DNA of 50,101 nucleotides from Alistipes sp. GTDB lineage: Bacteria; Bacteroidota; Bacteroidia; Bacteroidales; Rikenellaceae. The stretch is from positions 1-50,101 of the forward strand of contig JAJQCA010000057.1 of assembly GCA_021202985.1 (NCBI GenBank), given 5' to 3'. The stretch's first letter is position 1. Each line of letters starts with the position of its first letter. Below the pieces are notes generated by a model, which did not search any database, was not told where the DNA came from, and was given only the letters and a program-made list of their open reading frames with translations. Positions 8,458 to 16,912 of the stretch are shown in pieces. Both the position numbers and the translations under genes were made by a program.

Positions 8458-8673
8458 ATGATAGGATATTACCTTTTAAGGACCGTAGGCGTTGCGACCG
8501 CATGGGTGCTGGGAAATATAGTGAGGTTCGTAATGCAGAAGCCCCACCGCAGCTATTCCGAAATATGGAACGGCGACGACCTGCCCGATTACCTCGACCG
8601 GATGAACTATAACCTTATTTATTGCGGTATAGGTGCGGCCGTTATCGGGATTTTCATATTTTTGACAATATAA
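8458..8673 (+). CDS. Small membrane protein with two predicted helices
   Basis: A 71-residue protein starting MIGYYLLRTVG. The first membrane segment covers about residues 2-24 (LLRTVGVATAWVLGNIV). A polar charged loop with HRSYSEIWNGDDLPDYLDR follows, and the second segment is at the C-terminus (IYCGIGAAVIGIFIFLTI). The frame is open from 8383, but the upstream 25 codons are separated by the TATATTTG element and I exclude them. It is divergent from the AT-rich membrane protein and 104 bp ahead of the GH2 gene. Function unknown. Real-gene status rests on the two clean helices and the promoter. Confidence 0.55.
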   Translation: MIGYYLLRTVGVATAWVLGNIVRFVMQKPHRSYSEIWNGDDLPDYLDRMNYNLIYCGIGAAVIGIFIFLTI

Positions 8674-8777
8674 ATTTCATCCCGTGAAGCCGCCCGGGGA
8701 GCTTCGCCGCATAAATCGGGTATCCATCAACGTCGTATTAATAACAGTGCTTAACCTGACTTAAACCGTATAAAACC

Positions 8778-11132
8778 ATGAAAAACAATTTCCGCACCTG
8801 GCTGCTTGCCGTGGCCGTTGCATTTATCGCCGTGACCGGCGTCCGGGCCGAAGAGGTCCGTAAGGTGGAACCGATAAACTCGCAGTGGCGTTTCCATCAG
8901 GGCGACGTCGCGGGTGGAGAATCGGCCTCGCTGGACGACACGGCGTGGCGCCTGCTGGACGTTCCGCACGACTGGAGCATCGAAGGCCGCTATGACCAGG
9001 ACAACCCTACCGCGCGCGGCGGCGGCTACCTGCCCGCCGGTATCGGCTGGTACCGTAAAACCCTCAGTATTCCGGAGGAGTACCGGGGCAGGCGCGTCTT
9101 TATCGAATTCGACGGCATTATGGCCAACAGCGACGTCTGGATTAACGGCAGCCATCTCGGCCACCGGCCTTACGGATATGTGGGTATAATGTACGACCTT
9201 ACGGACCATCTCGATTTCGGCGGCGAAAACGTGATAGCGGTCCGGGCCGACAATTCCGTCCAGCCGGCCTCCCGGTGGTACACAGGGGCGGGAATCTACC
9301 GCAAAGTGCGGCTGGTGACGGTAGCCCAAACTTACCTGGACCATTGGGGAGTGTTCATAAAAACACCCGAAATTTCGGCCTCACGGGCGAAGGTGGTGGT
9401 AAGGTCGGAAGTGGTGAACGCCGGCGCCCCATCGAAGAAATACAGGGTAATGACCGAGGTTACGGCTCCCGACGGCAGGGTGTTCACTTCCCGGAAGGCC
9501 AGGGTGGTGTTCGGCCCCGACGGCACCGCGGTGGTGGAGAACACCGTCGAAATACCCGCCCCGCAGTTATGGGATACGGATGACCCGAACCTATACACGG
9601 CCCGAACCGTTCTGCTGTCGGGTAAAAACGAAGTGGACGACCAGGTGAACCCATTCGGTATCAGGGAATGCCGTTTCGAGGCGGCTACGGGCTTCTGGCT
9701 TAACGGACGCAATATAAAACTGAAGGGTGTCTGCATGCACAACGACGGCGGGGCCGTGGGTTCTGCCGTACCGGCAACGGTATGGGAACGCCGCCTGCGG
9801 CTGCTCAAGGAGGTTGGATGTAACGCCATCAGGGTGGGACACAGTCCGCTGGGGCGTGACTTCCTCGACGTGTGCGACCGTCTGGGGTTCCTGGTGATGG
9901 ACGAGACCTTCGACACCTGGACGGCGGCTAAAAACCATGCCCCGTACGGCTATAACCTCTTTTTCGACGACTGGTGGGCGACCGACACCCGTGACATCGT
10001 CCGGCAGGACCGCAACCACCCGAGCGTGTTTATTTACAGCGTCGGCAATGAGATTCGGGACGACCTCGACAGTCCCGAAGGACAGCAACGGTTCATCGAC
10101 CAGAGGGACCTCATAAAGTCGCTCGACCCCACGAGGCCCGTCACGCTGGCCCTCTTCCGCCCCAACAGCATGAACGTCTATACCAATGGCTTCGCCGAAA
10201 TGATGGACGTGGTGGGACAGAACTACCGGGTGGAAGAGCTCGTGCAGGCATGGCACGACAGGCCCGAGCGAAAGGTTCTCGGTACTGAGAATATAAAGGA
10301 CGCCGCCACATGGCTCGACCTGCGCGACAACCCGTTTATGGCCGGCCAGTTCCTCTGGACCGGATTCGACTACTTCGGCGAGGCCGACTGGCCCCGGATT
10401 GCCAGCAGCGCGGGGCTGTTCGACCGTACCGGCGGCTGGAAGCCCGCCGCATGGCAGCGCCAAAGCTGGTGGACGGACGAGCCGATGGTGAAAATAGTCC
10501 GCAGCAGCGGCAACGACGGCGAAGGGAATCCGGTGGCGGACTGGACCCCGGAGAAGTTCGACACCTACCCTAAAGCCCGGGTGCAGGTTTACAGCAATTG
10601 CGACGAGGTGGAACTCTTTTTCCGTAACATTTCGTTCGGCGCCAAAGAGGTGCCGCAGGACGGTTCGCCGTGCCAGTGGGAGATAGATTTCGAGCCGGGC
10701 CCTTTGCGTGCCGTAGGGCGCCGCGGCGGTGAGGCGGTAGCGGAGGATGTAATCTGCACCGCCGGGGAACCGGCAAAGGTTGTACTGTCGGCCGACAAGG
10801 GCGTCGTCGAGACCGAGTGGGACGACGTGGTGTTCGTTACCGCGGCTATATACGACGACACGGATGTGAGCGGTGCTCCGGGTCTCCTGTGCCCGAACGC
10901 GCGCAATACAGTGCAATTCTCAATCGACGGGCCAGGAGAGATAATCGCCGTGGACAACGGCGATGTGTTCAACCACGAGCCTTACCGGTCGAACTCGATA
11001 AGCGCTTACGGGGGCCGGGCCGTGGCAATCGTGCGGGCTACCGGACGGGGACTGATAAGAGTCTCTGCGACCGTCGACGGCCTTTCGTCCGGCAGGCCGG
11101 TCAATATCCACGCCCATACCATTTACCGATAG
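8778..11132 (+). CDS. Secreted glycoside hydrolase family 2 (beta-galactosidase-like)
   Basis: 784 residues with a signal peptide (cleavage near GVRA/EEV, residue 24). GH2 architecture is clear: a sugar-binding jelly roll (~30-185, with WYRKTLSIPEEYRGRRVFIE and WINGSHLGHRPYGY), an Ig-like domain (~190-290), and a TIM barrel (~295-590). A C-terminal Ig-like portion of the DUF4982 kind follows. The probable acid/base is Glu425 (YSVGNEIRD) and the nucleophile Glu504 (VLGTEN). MAGQFLWTGFDYFGE is typical of retaining GH2 enzymes. It should act in the periplasm or outside on non-reducing beta-linked galactose or a similar sugar; beta-glucuronidase or beta-mannosidase activity cannot be excluded. 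The next gene starts 5 bp later, so the two are probably co-transcribed. Confidence 0.9.
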   Translation: MKNNFRTWLLAVAVAFIAVTGVRAEEVRKVEPINSQWRFHQGDVAGGESASLDDTAWRLLDVPHDWSIEGRYDQDNPTARGGGYLPAGIGWYRKTLSIPEEYRGRRVFIEFDGIMANSDVWINGSHLGHRPYGYVGIMYDLTDHLDFGGENVIAVRADNSVQPASRWYTGAGIYRKVRLVTVAQTYLDHWGVFIKTPEISASRAKVVVRSEVVNAGAPSKKYRVMTEVTAPDGRVFTSRKARVVFGPDGTAVVENTVEIPAPQLWDTDDPNLYTARTVLLSGKNEVDDQVNPFGIRECRFEAATGFWLNGRNIKLKGVCMHNDGGAVGSAVPATVWERRLRLLKEVGCNAIRVGHSPLGRDFLDVCDRLGFLVMDETFDTWTAAKNHAPYGYNLFFDDWWATDTRDIVRQDRNHPSVFIYSVGNEIRDDLDSPEGQQRFIDQRDLIKSLDPTRPVTLALFRPNSMNVYTNGFAEMMDVVGQNYRVEELVQAWHDRPERKVLGTENIKDAATWLDLRDNPFMAGQFLWTGFDYFGEADWPRIASSAGLFDRTGGWKPAAWQRQSWWTDEPMVKIVRSSGNDGEGNPVADWTPEKFDTYPKARVQVYSNCDEVELFFRNISFGAKEVPQDGSPCQWEIDFEPGPLRAVGRRGGEAVAEDVICTAGEPAKVVLSADKGVVETEWDDVVFVTAAIYDDTDVSGAPGLLCPNARNTVQFSIDGPGEIIAVDNGDVFNHEPYRSNSISAYGGRAVAIVRATGRGLIRVSATVDGLSSGRPVNIHAHTIYR

Positions 11133-11137
11133 GCACT

Positions 11138-12214
11138 ATGAAAAGGAATCTGTTTATTTCCCTGCTACTCTTAATGTCGGCCGCGCAGGCCATGGCGCAA
11201 CTGGACGCGCCGGAATTTAAAATATTCCAGTTCCCGCCCGACCGGATACCCCGGATCGACGGCAATTTCGACGATTGGGACATTGTTCCCGACTCCTATA
11301 TCATCGGCACCGAGGAACTATGGGACGACTCGGGCAAGCACGAGGGGCTGAACCGTGAGTCGATTGACATTAAGGTTAAGGTGGGATGGGTCGACGGCCT
11401 TAACCGCCTCTACTTCATGTACGAGGCGTACGACGATTACTGGGACTTCACCCATCCGGGCCTGCACAACGATATCTTCGAGGTGGTAGTGGACGGCGAT
11501 ATGTCGGGCGGACCGCTTATCGACCGGTTCCATCCCAACAAGGACCTCGATATCTGGGACGCTTATTTCTCTTACCACGGGGTTCATGCCCAGAATTACC
11601 ACATCTTCACTCCGCCTGCCGAAGGCAAGGACTGGTGCCTGGCGTGGGGAAGCCAGCCGTGGATAAAGGAACTGCCCTACGCCAACGCGGCCTACGATTA
11701 CGACTTCTCTCCCGGCGAAGCGGGCGTGCTGCGGCTCGAGTTCTGGATAACGCCGTTCGACTACGCGGGCAACGACCCTTCCCGCTCGGTGGAATCGCAA
11801 CTCTACGAAGATAAGACCATAGGGCTCTGCTGGGCCGTAATCGACTATGACGACGTGGACGGTCGCGGCAACAACGGTTTCTGGAACCTGTCGAAACACC
11901 ACACCATGTACGGTAATGCATCGGAGCTGAGGACGTTCCGGTTGATGCCGCTCGAGGAGCGGTTCCGCAAGCCCATCGAGGCCCGCTGGAAATTCGATGT
12001 GATTGATATGGACCGCCGCCTCGTGGCGTTCATCGACCGCTCGGAGGGCGAGGTAACCTCGTGGCGGTGGGACTTCGGCGACGGAAACACCTCCAACGAA
12101 CAGCATCCCCTCCACCGTTATGAGAACCCCGGCCAGTACATAGTGATTCTCGACGTCGAAGGCCCTGCCGGCACGTCGCGCAGTATCCGCGTCTGGGACG
12201 TGGCGGTAAAATAG
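11138..12214 (+). CDS. Secreted carbohydrate-binding protein, CBM9-like plus PKD domain
   Basis: 358 residues; the ATG at 11138 is followed by a clear signal peptide (LFISLLLLMSAAQAMAQ, cleavage near residue 21). The frame stays open far upstream, but only this start gives an export signal. Residues ~30-260 resemble family 9 carbohydrate-binding/DOMON-like domains: IDGNFDDWD at the start, NDIFEVVVDGD in the middle and LRLEFWITPFD later. Residues ~270-358 form a PKD domain with the hallmark WRWDFGDGNTS and HRYENPGQYIVIL. There are no catalytic residues I can name, so it is probably a glycan-binding accessory of the upstream GH2 enzyme. Anchoring is unclear because no lipobox or sorting tail is seen. 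Confidence 0.8.
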   Translation: MKRNLFISLLLLMSAAQAMAQLDAPEFKIFQFPPDRIPRIDGNFDDWDIVPDSYIIGTEELWDDSGKHEGLNRESIDIKVKVGWVDGLNRLYFMYEAYDDYWDFTHPGLHNDIFEVVVDGDMSGGPLIDRFHPNKDLDIWDAYFSYHGVHAQNYHIFTPPAEGKDWCLAWGSQPWIKELPYANAAYDYDFSPGEAGVLRLEFWITPFDYAGNDPSRSVESQLYEDKTIGLCWAVIDYDDVDGRGNNGFWNLSKHHTMYGNASELRTFRLMPLEERFRKPIEARWKFDVIDMDRRLVAFIDRSEGEVTSWRWDFGDGNTSNEQHPLHRYENPGQYIVILDVEGPAGTSRSIRVWDVAVK

Positions 12215-12230
12215 GCCGGCGGAGACAATA

Positions 12231-12276
12231 TTATAAAAGCCGGGCGCTGATTATTTTAAGCGCCCGGCTTTTATAA
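12231..12276. terminator. Bidirectional terminator after the CBM9/PKD gene
   Basis: A perfect 18-bp stem (12231-12248 pairing with 12259-12276, core AAAAGCCGGGCGCT) has a 10-nt AT-rich loop. Both arms end in A/T-rich sequence, so it can stop transcripts from either strand. Confidence 0.9.
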
Positions 12277-12379
12277 TTCTTAAACTAATTTATTTCCAAC
12301 TACCGGACGGTTCTCCACTTCGGAGAGGCCCCGGCAGGCTAATTTTTTATATCGACAGCGCCCAATTTGAATGTGCCCG

Positions 12380-12732
12380 GCCGGCTTACTTCGCTCCCGG
12401 CAACAGGGCAACTTTTGGAGGTCAAGAAGGGAGATATGCCGGCCGTTTTTGAGAATTGTACTCGGTCCTATACTTTCTGCTATCCGAGGGTTCCTGGTTA
12501 AGCCCTTTGAGCGATTTTTCTTATTATCGGAAGCTGCACCCATTACAAGGTACAGGCCGGTTACCTCGCTACCGGCAACAGAGTAACTATTGGAGGGCAA
12601 GAAGGGAGATAGGCCGGCCTGTTCTGACATAGTACCCGGTCTTATACTTCCTGCTATCGAAGTTTACTGGTTATGCCTTTTGAGCGATTTCTTATTATCG
12701 GAAGGTACATGCCGGTTACTTCGCTCCCGGCA
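12380..12732. repeat. Direct tandem repeat of 155-175 bp whose last partial copy is the GH51 3' end
   Basis: Copy 1 (12380-12554) and copy 2 (12556-12710) share long blocks: ACTTCGCTCCCGGC or its variant near the start, then GGTCAAGAAGGGAGATA / GGGCAAGAAGGGAGATA, then TTGAGCGATTT..CTTATTATCGGAA at the end. Copy 1 carries about 16-20 extra bases before copy 2. A third, partial copy (12711-12732, GCCGGTTACTTCGCTCCCGG) is the stop codon and last codons of the GH51 gene. In copy 2, GCCGGT and ACCGGC could pair as a short hairpin. The rest of the gap between the terminator and copy 1 shows nothing recognisable. Confidence 0.75.
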
Positions 12733-15211
12733 CCCTTACGACGGCCAGTGAGTAGGCAGGGAGGGTAAGCTCGGTTACCGGCTCTATCGGTAAGGAACGC
12801 GAGTATTCTCCCATTTCCTCCGGGTCTTCGGGATCATGGACAAGGAAGGTGACAACTCCCTCGACCGGCTCGACAATGCCCACGGCGCTGAAATCCGCCT
12901 GTGCCTTAACTTCCACCGGCAGCATATTCACCAGTTTGTAAATCACATCCCCGGTCCGGCTGTCTTCCACCACCGAGACGGCTATACGGCTCCGCACATC
13001 GCGGCGGTCGACGGAGATAACAACCTCCTGCGGGATATACCGGTCGCCGGCATTATTTCCGAAAAGTTTTTGAACATAATAATTGTCGGTCGGCTTTACC
13101 CCGGCTTCGTTGAAATAGATGAGGTCCGGCCGCCATTGGGTATTTCCTTCCCTTGCCAGAAGGGGCGCGTACGACGACATTACCACCACATCGCCGTTCC
13201 TTTCCAGCGAGGTGAGGTAGAGCGCTTCTGCCAGCGCGGTTTCGTAGTTGCTCACCCGGTCGGACCGGTGGGCGGCGTACTCGCCGAGGTATACTTTCGG
13301 TTTGGACCTATCGTACTTGTCGTAAAAATCCTGGTTATAGATAAACCATCCGGGCGTCTGGTAGTAATGCTCGTCGAGTATCGGTACGCCCTGAGCCACG
13401 CCGAGCCTCCAGCCTTCGACATAGTCGGTCCCCTCGAAGAACGGCCCGGCGGTGCCGATTACCGTTATTTCGGGGTGTTTTTCCCTCACGGAGTGATAAA
13501 TCATGTTGAACCGCTCCTCGAATACGTCCGTTATAAGGTCCTCGTTACCGATACCCAGGTATTTGAGGCCGAACGGCTCGGGATGCCCCGCTTCGGCACG
13601 CACCCTGCCCCATTTGGTCTCCTTGTCGCCGTTGGCCCACTCGATAAGGTCGAGCACCTCCTGTACATAGGCCTCCATTTCGCACATCGGGATACCGCCC
13701 TGCTGCCCCCCGAGAGCGTGGCCGTGCGCACCGGAGTTTTGGCAGGGCACTCCCGCCGCCACCACAGGCACCGGCTCCGCGCCTATGTCTTCGCAGAACT
13801 GGAAATACTCGAAGTACCCCAGCCCGGCTGTCTGGTGGTAGTTCCAGATATTTCGCTGCGGTACGCGGGCTTCAAGCGGGCCGACGGTATTCTGCCAGCG
13901 GTAGATATTTTCGATACCGTCCCCGTGGACGAGGCAGCCGCCGGGAAAGCGGACGAAGCGCGGCTTGAAATCGGCTATCGCCTGAGCAAGATCGGCCCTC
14001 AAGCCGTTCTTGCGACCCATAAACGTATTCTGCGGGAAGAGCGACACCATATCGACAGCGATGGTGCCGGCGAATTCAGGTATGATTTCCAGTATGGTTT
14101 CGCCGAAGATTCCATGAACCGGTATAACTTCCTCGTATTTAACCCACTCTCCCGATTCGACCTCTACCGTGCACTCGCCGTGGACCATACCTCCCGGTTC
14201 GGCGATGCGGACCGTTACCTTCCCGCCGGAGCCCGAAACGATACGGGCGAACATCGAAAAGTCGTACCGCTCTCCCGACCGGACGTAGATCCGGGAAAAA
14301 CCTTTGTTAATCAGTTTGCCGCCCGAACCGTCGGTAGTTAACAGCGCATAGTGGGGATTGTTGGGATGGAGCGGCGCGACGGTGTCAATTTCGAAATCGA
14401 GACCTTCGGCCACCCATGCCGTCCGGCTGTGCCACGCGGTGTCGCGGCCCTGACGGTCGGCCGGGTCGTATTCGAATCCGCGGTTCTGGACCAGTTCGGC
14501 GTACAGACCCCCGTCGGCCGCGTAGTTGATATCCTCGAAAAATACACCTATAAGCATGTCGCTTATTTCTTTCGCCTGCGAGGGATCGGGCTTTACGGTT
14601 AAGCCGACCGGACCGAGACCGGCGAAACGCTCAGGGTCCCGGTCGACCGTCTCGTTCCAGAGGGAGTTACGGTACGATGCCACTTCGAACCTCGTTATAA
14701 GGCCGTCCACGATGCCCCACGGCACTTCGAGCACCGTGCCCGTATGCCGGACGCCGTTAAGCGCCACCGTTTCCCTCCGGTCGCGGGACGCCGCCATTGC
14801 GGCACGGTCCATGAGCGGGAAATCGTCGGCGGAGACGTAGTAGGTCTGCCGGCCCCAGTAGACCATATCCGCGGTGGAGACGTGCGCGAAAATGCCGTCC
14901 GGCTCATGGTTGAGCGCCCATACGGCATGCCACATATCGTCGTCGCCGAGGAACATGAAAGGCTCTATCATCCGCTTCTCGCTGCCCCAGCGGCTGTAAT
15001 CCGACTTCACGTAGGCGAAGCCGTCGCCGATGGCGTGCCACAGGCTGCGGTCGGTGCTCCACGCGAACCGGAGGCCGCCGCGGCCTTCGTCCTCGGTGGT
15101 CGTATAGGCAAACAGGTATGCACTCTCGGGCACGGGGCCGTAATTACCGGCCCGGGCCGTGCCGGCTACTGAGACCAATATATAAAGAAGTGCTATAAAT
15201 TTGGATTTCAT
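12716..15211 (-). CDS. Secreted alpha-L-arabinofuranosidase (GH51) with an N-terminal glycosidase-like extension
   Basis: 831 residues from the ATG at 15211; signal peptide at residues 2-21 (FIALLYILVSVAGTARA). Residues ~25-190 resemble part of a five-bladed propeller as in GH43 (YLFAYTTTEDEGRG, RFAWSTDRSLWHAIGDG, RMIEPFMFLGDDDMWHAVWA), which alone is too short to be a full propeller. GH51 follows: FFEDINYAADGGLYAELVQNR, a CBM4-like jelly roll (~265-395), then the barrel with RFPGGCLVHGD. The probable acid/base is Glu557 (YLGIGNED) and the nucleophile Glu644 (YLGEYAAH). It should remove arabinofuranosyl side chains from arabinan, arabinoxylan or arabinogalactan. A GTG 21 bp upstream would also open the frame, but it lies within the promoter. 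The gene's last bases belong to the tandem repeat downstream. Confidence 0.92.
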   Translation of the reverse strand: MKSKFIALLYILVSVAGTARAGNYGPVPESAYLFAYTTTEDEGRGGLRFAWSTDRSLWHAIGDGFAYVKSDYSRWGSEKRMIEPFMFLGDDDMWHAVWALNHEPDGIFAHVSTADMVYWGRQTYYVSADDFPLMDRAAMAASRDRRETVALNGVRHTGTVLEVPWGIVDGLITRFEVASYRNSLWNETVDRDPERFAGLGPVGLTVKPDPSQAKEISDMLIGVFFEDINYAADGGLYAELVQNRGFEYDPADRQGRDTAWHSRTAWVAEGLDFEIDTVAPLHPNNPHYALLTTDGSGGKLINKGFSRIYVRSGERYDFSMFARIVSGSGGKVTVRIAEPGGMVHGECTVEVESGEWVKYEEVIPVHGIFGETILEIIPEFAGTIAVDMVSLFPQNTFMGRKNGLRADLAQAIADFKPRFVRFPGGCLVHGDGIENIYRWQNTVGPLEARVPQRNIWNYHQTAGLGYFEYFQFCEDIGAEPVPVVAAGVPCQNSGAHGHALGGQQGGIPMCEMEAYVQEVLDLIEWANGDKETKWGRVRAEAGHPEPFGLKYLGIGNEDLITDVFEERFNMIYHSVREKHPEITVIGTAGPFFEGTDYVEGWRLGVAQGVPILDEHYYQTPGWFIYNQDFYDKYDRSKPKVYLGEYAAHRSDRVSNYETALAEALYLTSLERNGDVVVMSSYAPLLAREGNTQWRPDLIYFNEAGVKPTDNYYVQKLFGNNAGDRYIPQEVVISVDRRDVRSRIAVSVVEDSRTGDVIYKLVNMLPVEVKAQADFSAVGIVEPVEGVVTFLVHDPEDPEEMGEYSRSLPIEPVTELTLPAYSLAVVRVPGAK

Positions 15212-15233
15212 AACGGAAAGTTTCAGGTTCACG

Positions 15234-15265
15234 CAAATATATACCCGCTCGGCAAAGGGAGCAAA
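15234..15265 (-). promoter_or_regulatory. Bacteroidetes-type promoter for the GH51 gene
   Basis: On the minus strand TTTG (15262-15265), a 20-nt spacer and TATATTTG (15234-15241) fit the Bacteroidetes consensus. The predicted transcript start (~15226) lies downstream of the GTG at 15232, supporting translation from the ATG at 15211 with a very short leader. Confidence 0.7.
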
Positions 15266-15434
15266 TAGAACCTTTGCCGAAGGTTATACGATTTTTGCCG
15301 TAACCTTAAAATAAAGGTGTTATATTTCACATTAGACCGACATATCTTTATACCTGTCCGAGACAGGCATGCGCCCGCCGGGGGCGTGGTGGCGGGCCGC
15401 TGATAAAGTATACGGTTACCAAACAGTATTTAGA

Positions 15435-15468
15435 CAAAAAAGCCCGGCCGGATACCTCCAGCCAGGCT
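15435..15468 (-). terminator. Terminator of the Fe-S/AKR operon
   Basis: On the minus strand AGCCTGGC (15461-15468) pairs with GCCGGGCT (15441-15448), allowing one G-T pair, around a 12-nt loop. A run of T follows (15436-15441). It lies ~30 bp after the aldo/keto reductase stop codon. Confidence 0.72.
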
Positions 15469-15497
15469 TATCGTGCGTTGGGGCTACCAAAGTCCTT

Positions 15498-16895
15498 TCA
15501 GTATGCCGACGGCTTTTCCCGGCGCAGGTTTTCCACAAACTCGTCGATACGGGCCATTTCGTCCGGAATCGGAATCCGCTGCGGGCACTCGGGCTTGCAG
15601 ATACCGCAACCGATACACTGCTTGGCCTGCCGGAGTTTGGGTACGCTGCGGTCGTAACCGATAAGGAACTGACGGCGGTGGCGGCGGTATTCCGGGTCGC
15701 CGGCGTCCTCGGGCATGCGCTGTTCGTTCACGACCTTGTTGTAGTGGGCAAAAACCCCGGGAATGTCTATGCCGTATTTACAGGGCATGCAGTACTGGCA
15801 GTCGGTACAGGGAATGAAGTCCTCGTTGAGATAGTATTCGGTAACTTCCTCCAAAGCGGTATATTCCTGCTCGTTGAGCGGTTCCAGCGGACCGTAGGTG
15901 CGCAGGTTCTCCTGAAGGTGCTCCATCTGGGTCATACCGCTCAGGACCGTTAGCACTCCCTCGGGGGTCCCGGCGTACCGGAAGGCCCATGCGGCGGGCG
16001 AGTCGTCCGGTCGCAGCTGCCTCAGCGGGGTTTGCGCGATGGGGTTCAGCCTCGAAAGCCGGCCTCCCAAAAGCGGTTCCATAATCACGGCGGGGACATT
16101 CTTCTTTTGCAGTTCAGCATAAAGGTATTCGGCGTTGACGTTGCGCCCGGAGGCATGGAGCCAGTCGATATAATTGAGCTGTATCTGGCAGAAATCCCAC
16201 TGGATATCCTTGTATGCCAAAAGGTAGTCGAAAGCCTCCACATCCCCGTGGAACGACCAGCCGAGGTTGCGTATCCGCCCCGCCTCCTTCTCGCGGAGCA
16301 GGAAGTCGATCATACCGTTGTCGATAAAGCGGCTGTTCACACCCTCTATGGTGCCTATGGAATGGAGCAGGTAGTAGTCGATATAGTCTACCTGAAGCCG
16401 TCGGAACGACTGTTCGTACATCGCTATCGAGCCTTCCCGGCTGCGGGTGTACGGGTCGTCGCCCATGTTCGACAGCTTTGTGGCGATAAAAAATTTCTCG
16501 CGCGGGTGGCGCTTGAGAGCGATGCCGGTAGCCTCCTCCGACAGCCCGCGGGCATAGCCCGGTGCGGTGTCGAAATAGTTCACTCCGTGCTCGATGGCGT
16601 AGTCCACCAGTTCATTTACGAGGTCCTGGTCTATCTCCTGGCCCTGCCCGTCGGCGGTGGGACGGAACGGCCAGCGCATACACCCGTACCCCAGCAGGGA
16701 AACCACGTCGCCCGAATGGGGGTTTGTCCTGTACGTCTGCCTGTCAGGCCCGGGCACTTCGCCCGTGATGCTGCTCGTATTAGTCTGCCCCGAGGGCTTG
16801 CAACCCGCCAGCAATGCGGCCGAGGCGGCCGTGCCGGCACCGAGGACCTTCAGGAAGTCCCGGCGGTTTATAGTCTTCTTATTATCTTTTGCCAT
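15498..16895 (-). CDS. Tat-exported lipoprotein aldo/keto reductase with two 4Fe-4S motifs
   Basis: 465 residues from the ATG at 16895 (MAKDNKKTINRRDF). The N-terminus joins a twin-arginine motif (N-RRDFLK, Arg11-12) to a lipobox (LLAGC, Cys32), predicting a folded, membrane-anchored periplasmic lipoprotein. The AKR barrel spans ~60-340 and keeps the catalytic tetrad: Asp109 and Tyr114 (YFDTAPGY), Lys140 (IATKL) and His178 (YLLHSIG). The C-terminal part has two cysteine sets: 363/366/369/372 (CTDCQYCMPC) and 427/430/433/437 (CIGCGICKPEC), consistent with two 4Fe-4S clusters. AKRs normally use cytoplasmic NAD(P)H, scarce in the periplasm, so electrons may come from the clusters instead (inference). 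It follows the NapHG-like gene by 17 bp. Substrate unknown. Confidence 0.88.
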   Translation of the reverse strand: MAKDNKKTINRRDFLKVLGAGTAASAALLAGCKPSGQTNTSSITGEVPGPDRQTYRTNPHSGDVVSLLGYGCMRWPFRPTADGQGQEIDQDLVNELVDYAIEHGVNYFDTAPGYARGLSEEATGIALKRHPREKFFIATKLSNMGDDPYTRSREGSIAMYEQSFRRLQVDYIDYYLLHSIGTIEGVNSRFIDNGMIDFLLREKEAGRIRNLGWSFHGDVEAFDYLLAYKDIQWDFCQIQLNYIDWLHASGRNVNAEYLYAELQKKNVPAVIMEPLLGGRLSRLNPIAQTPLRQLRPDDSPAAWAFRYAGTPEGVLTVLSGMTQMEHLQENLRTYGPLEPLNEQEYTALEEVTEYYLNEDFIPCTDCQYCMPCKYGIDIPGVFAHYNKVVNEQRMPEDAGDPEYRRHRRQFLIGYDRSVPKLRQAKQCIGCGICKPECPQRIPIPDEMARIDEFVENLRREKPSAY

Positions 16896-16912
16896 TGTAA
16901 ATTCCCTCCCGT

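Noticed and set aside
10817-11137. Upstream extension of the CBM9/PKD frame
   Set aside because: It overlaps the GH2 gene in another frame and removes the clear signal peptide that begins at 11138.
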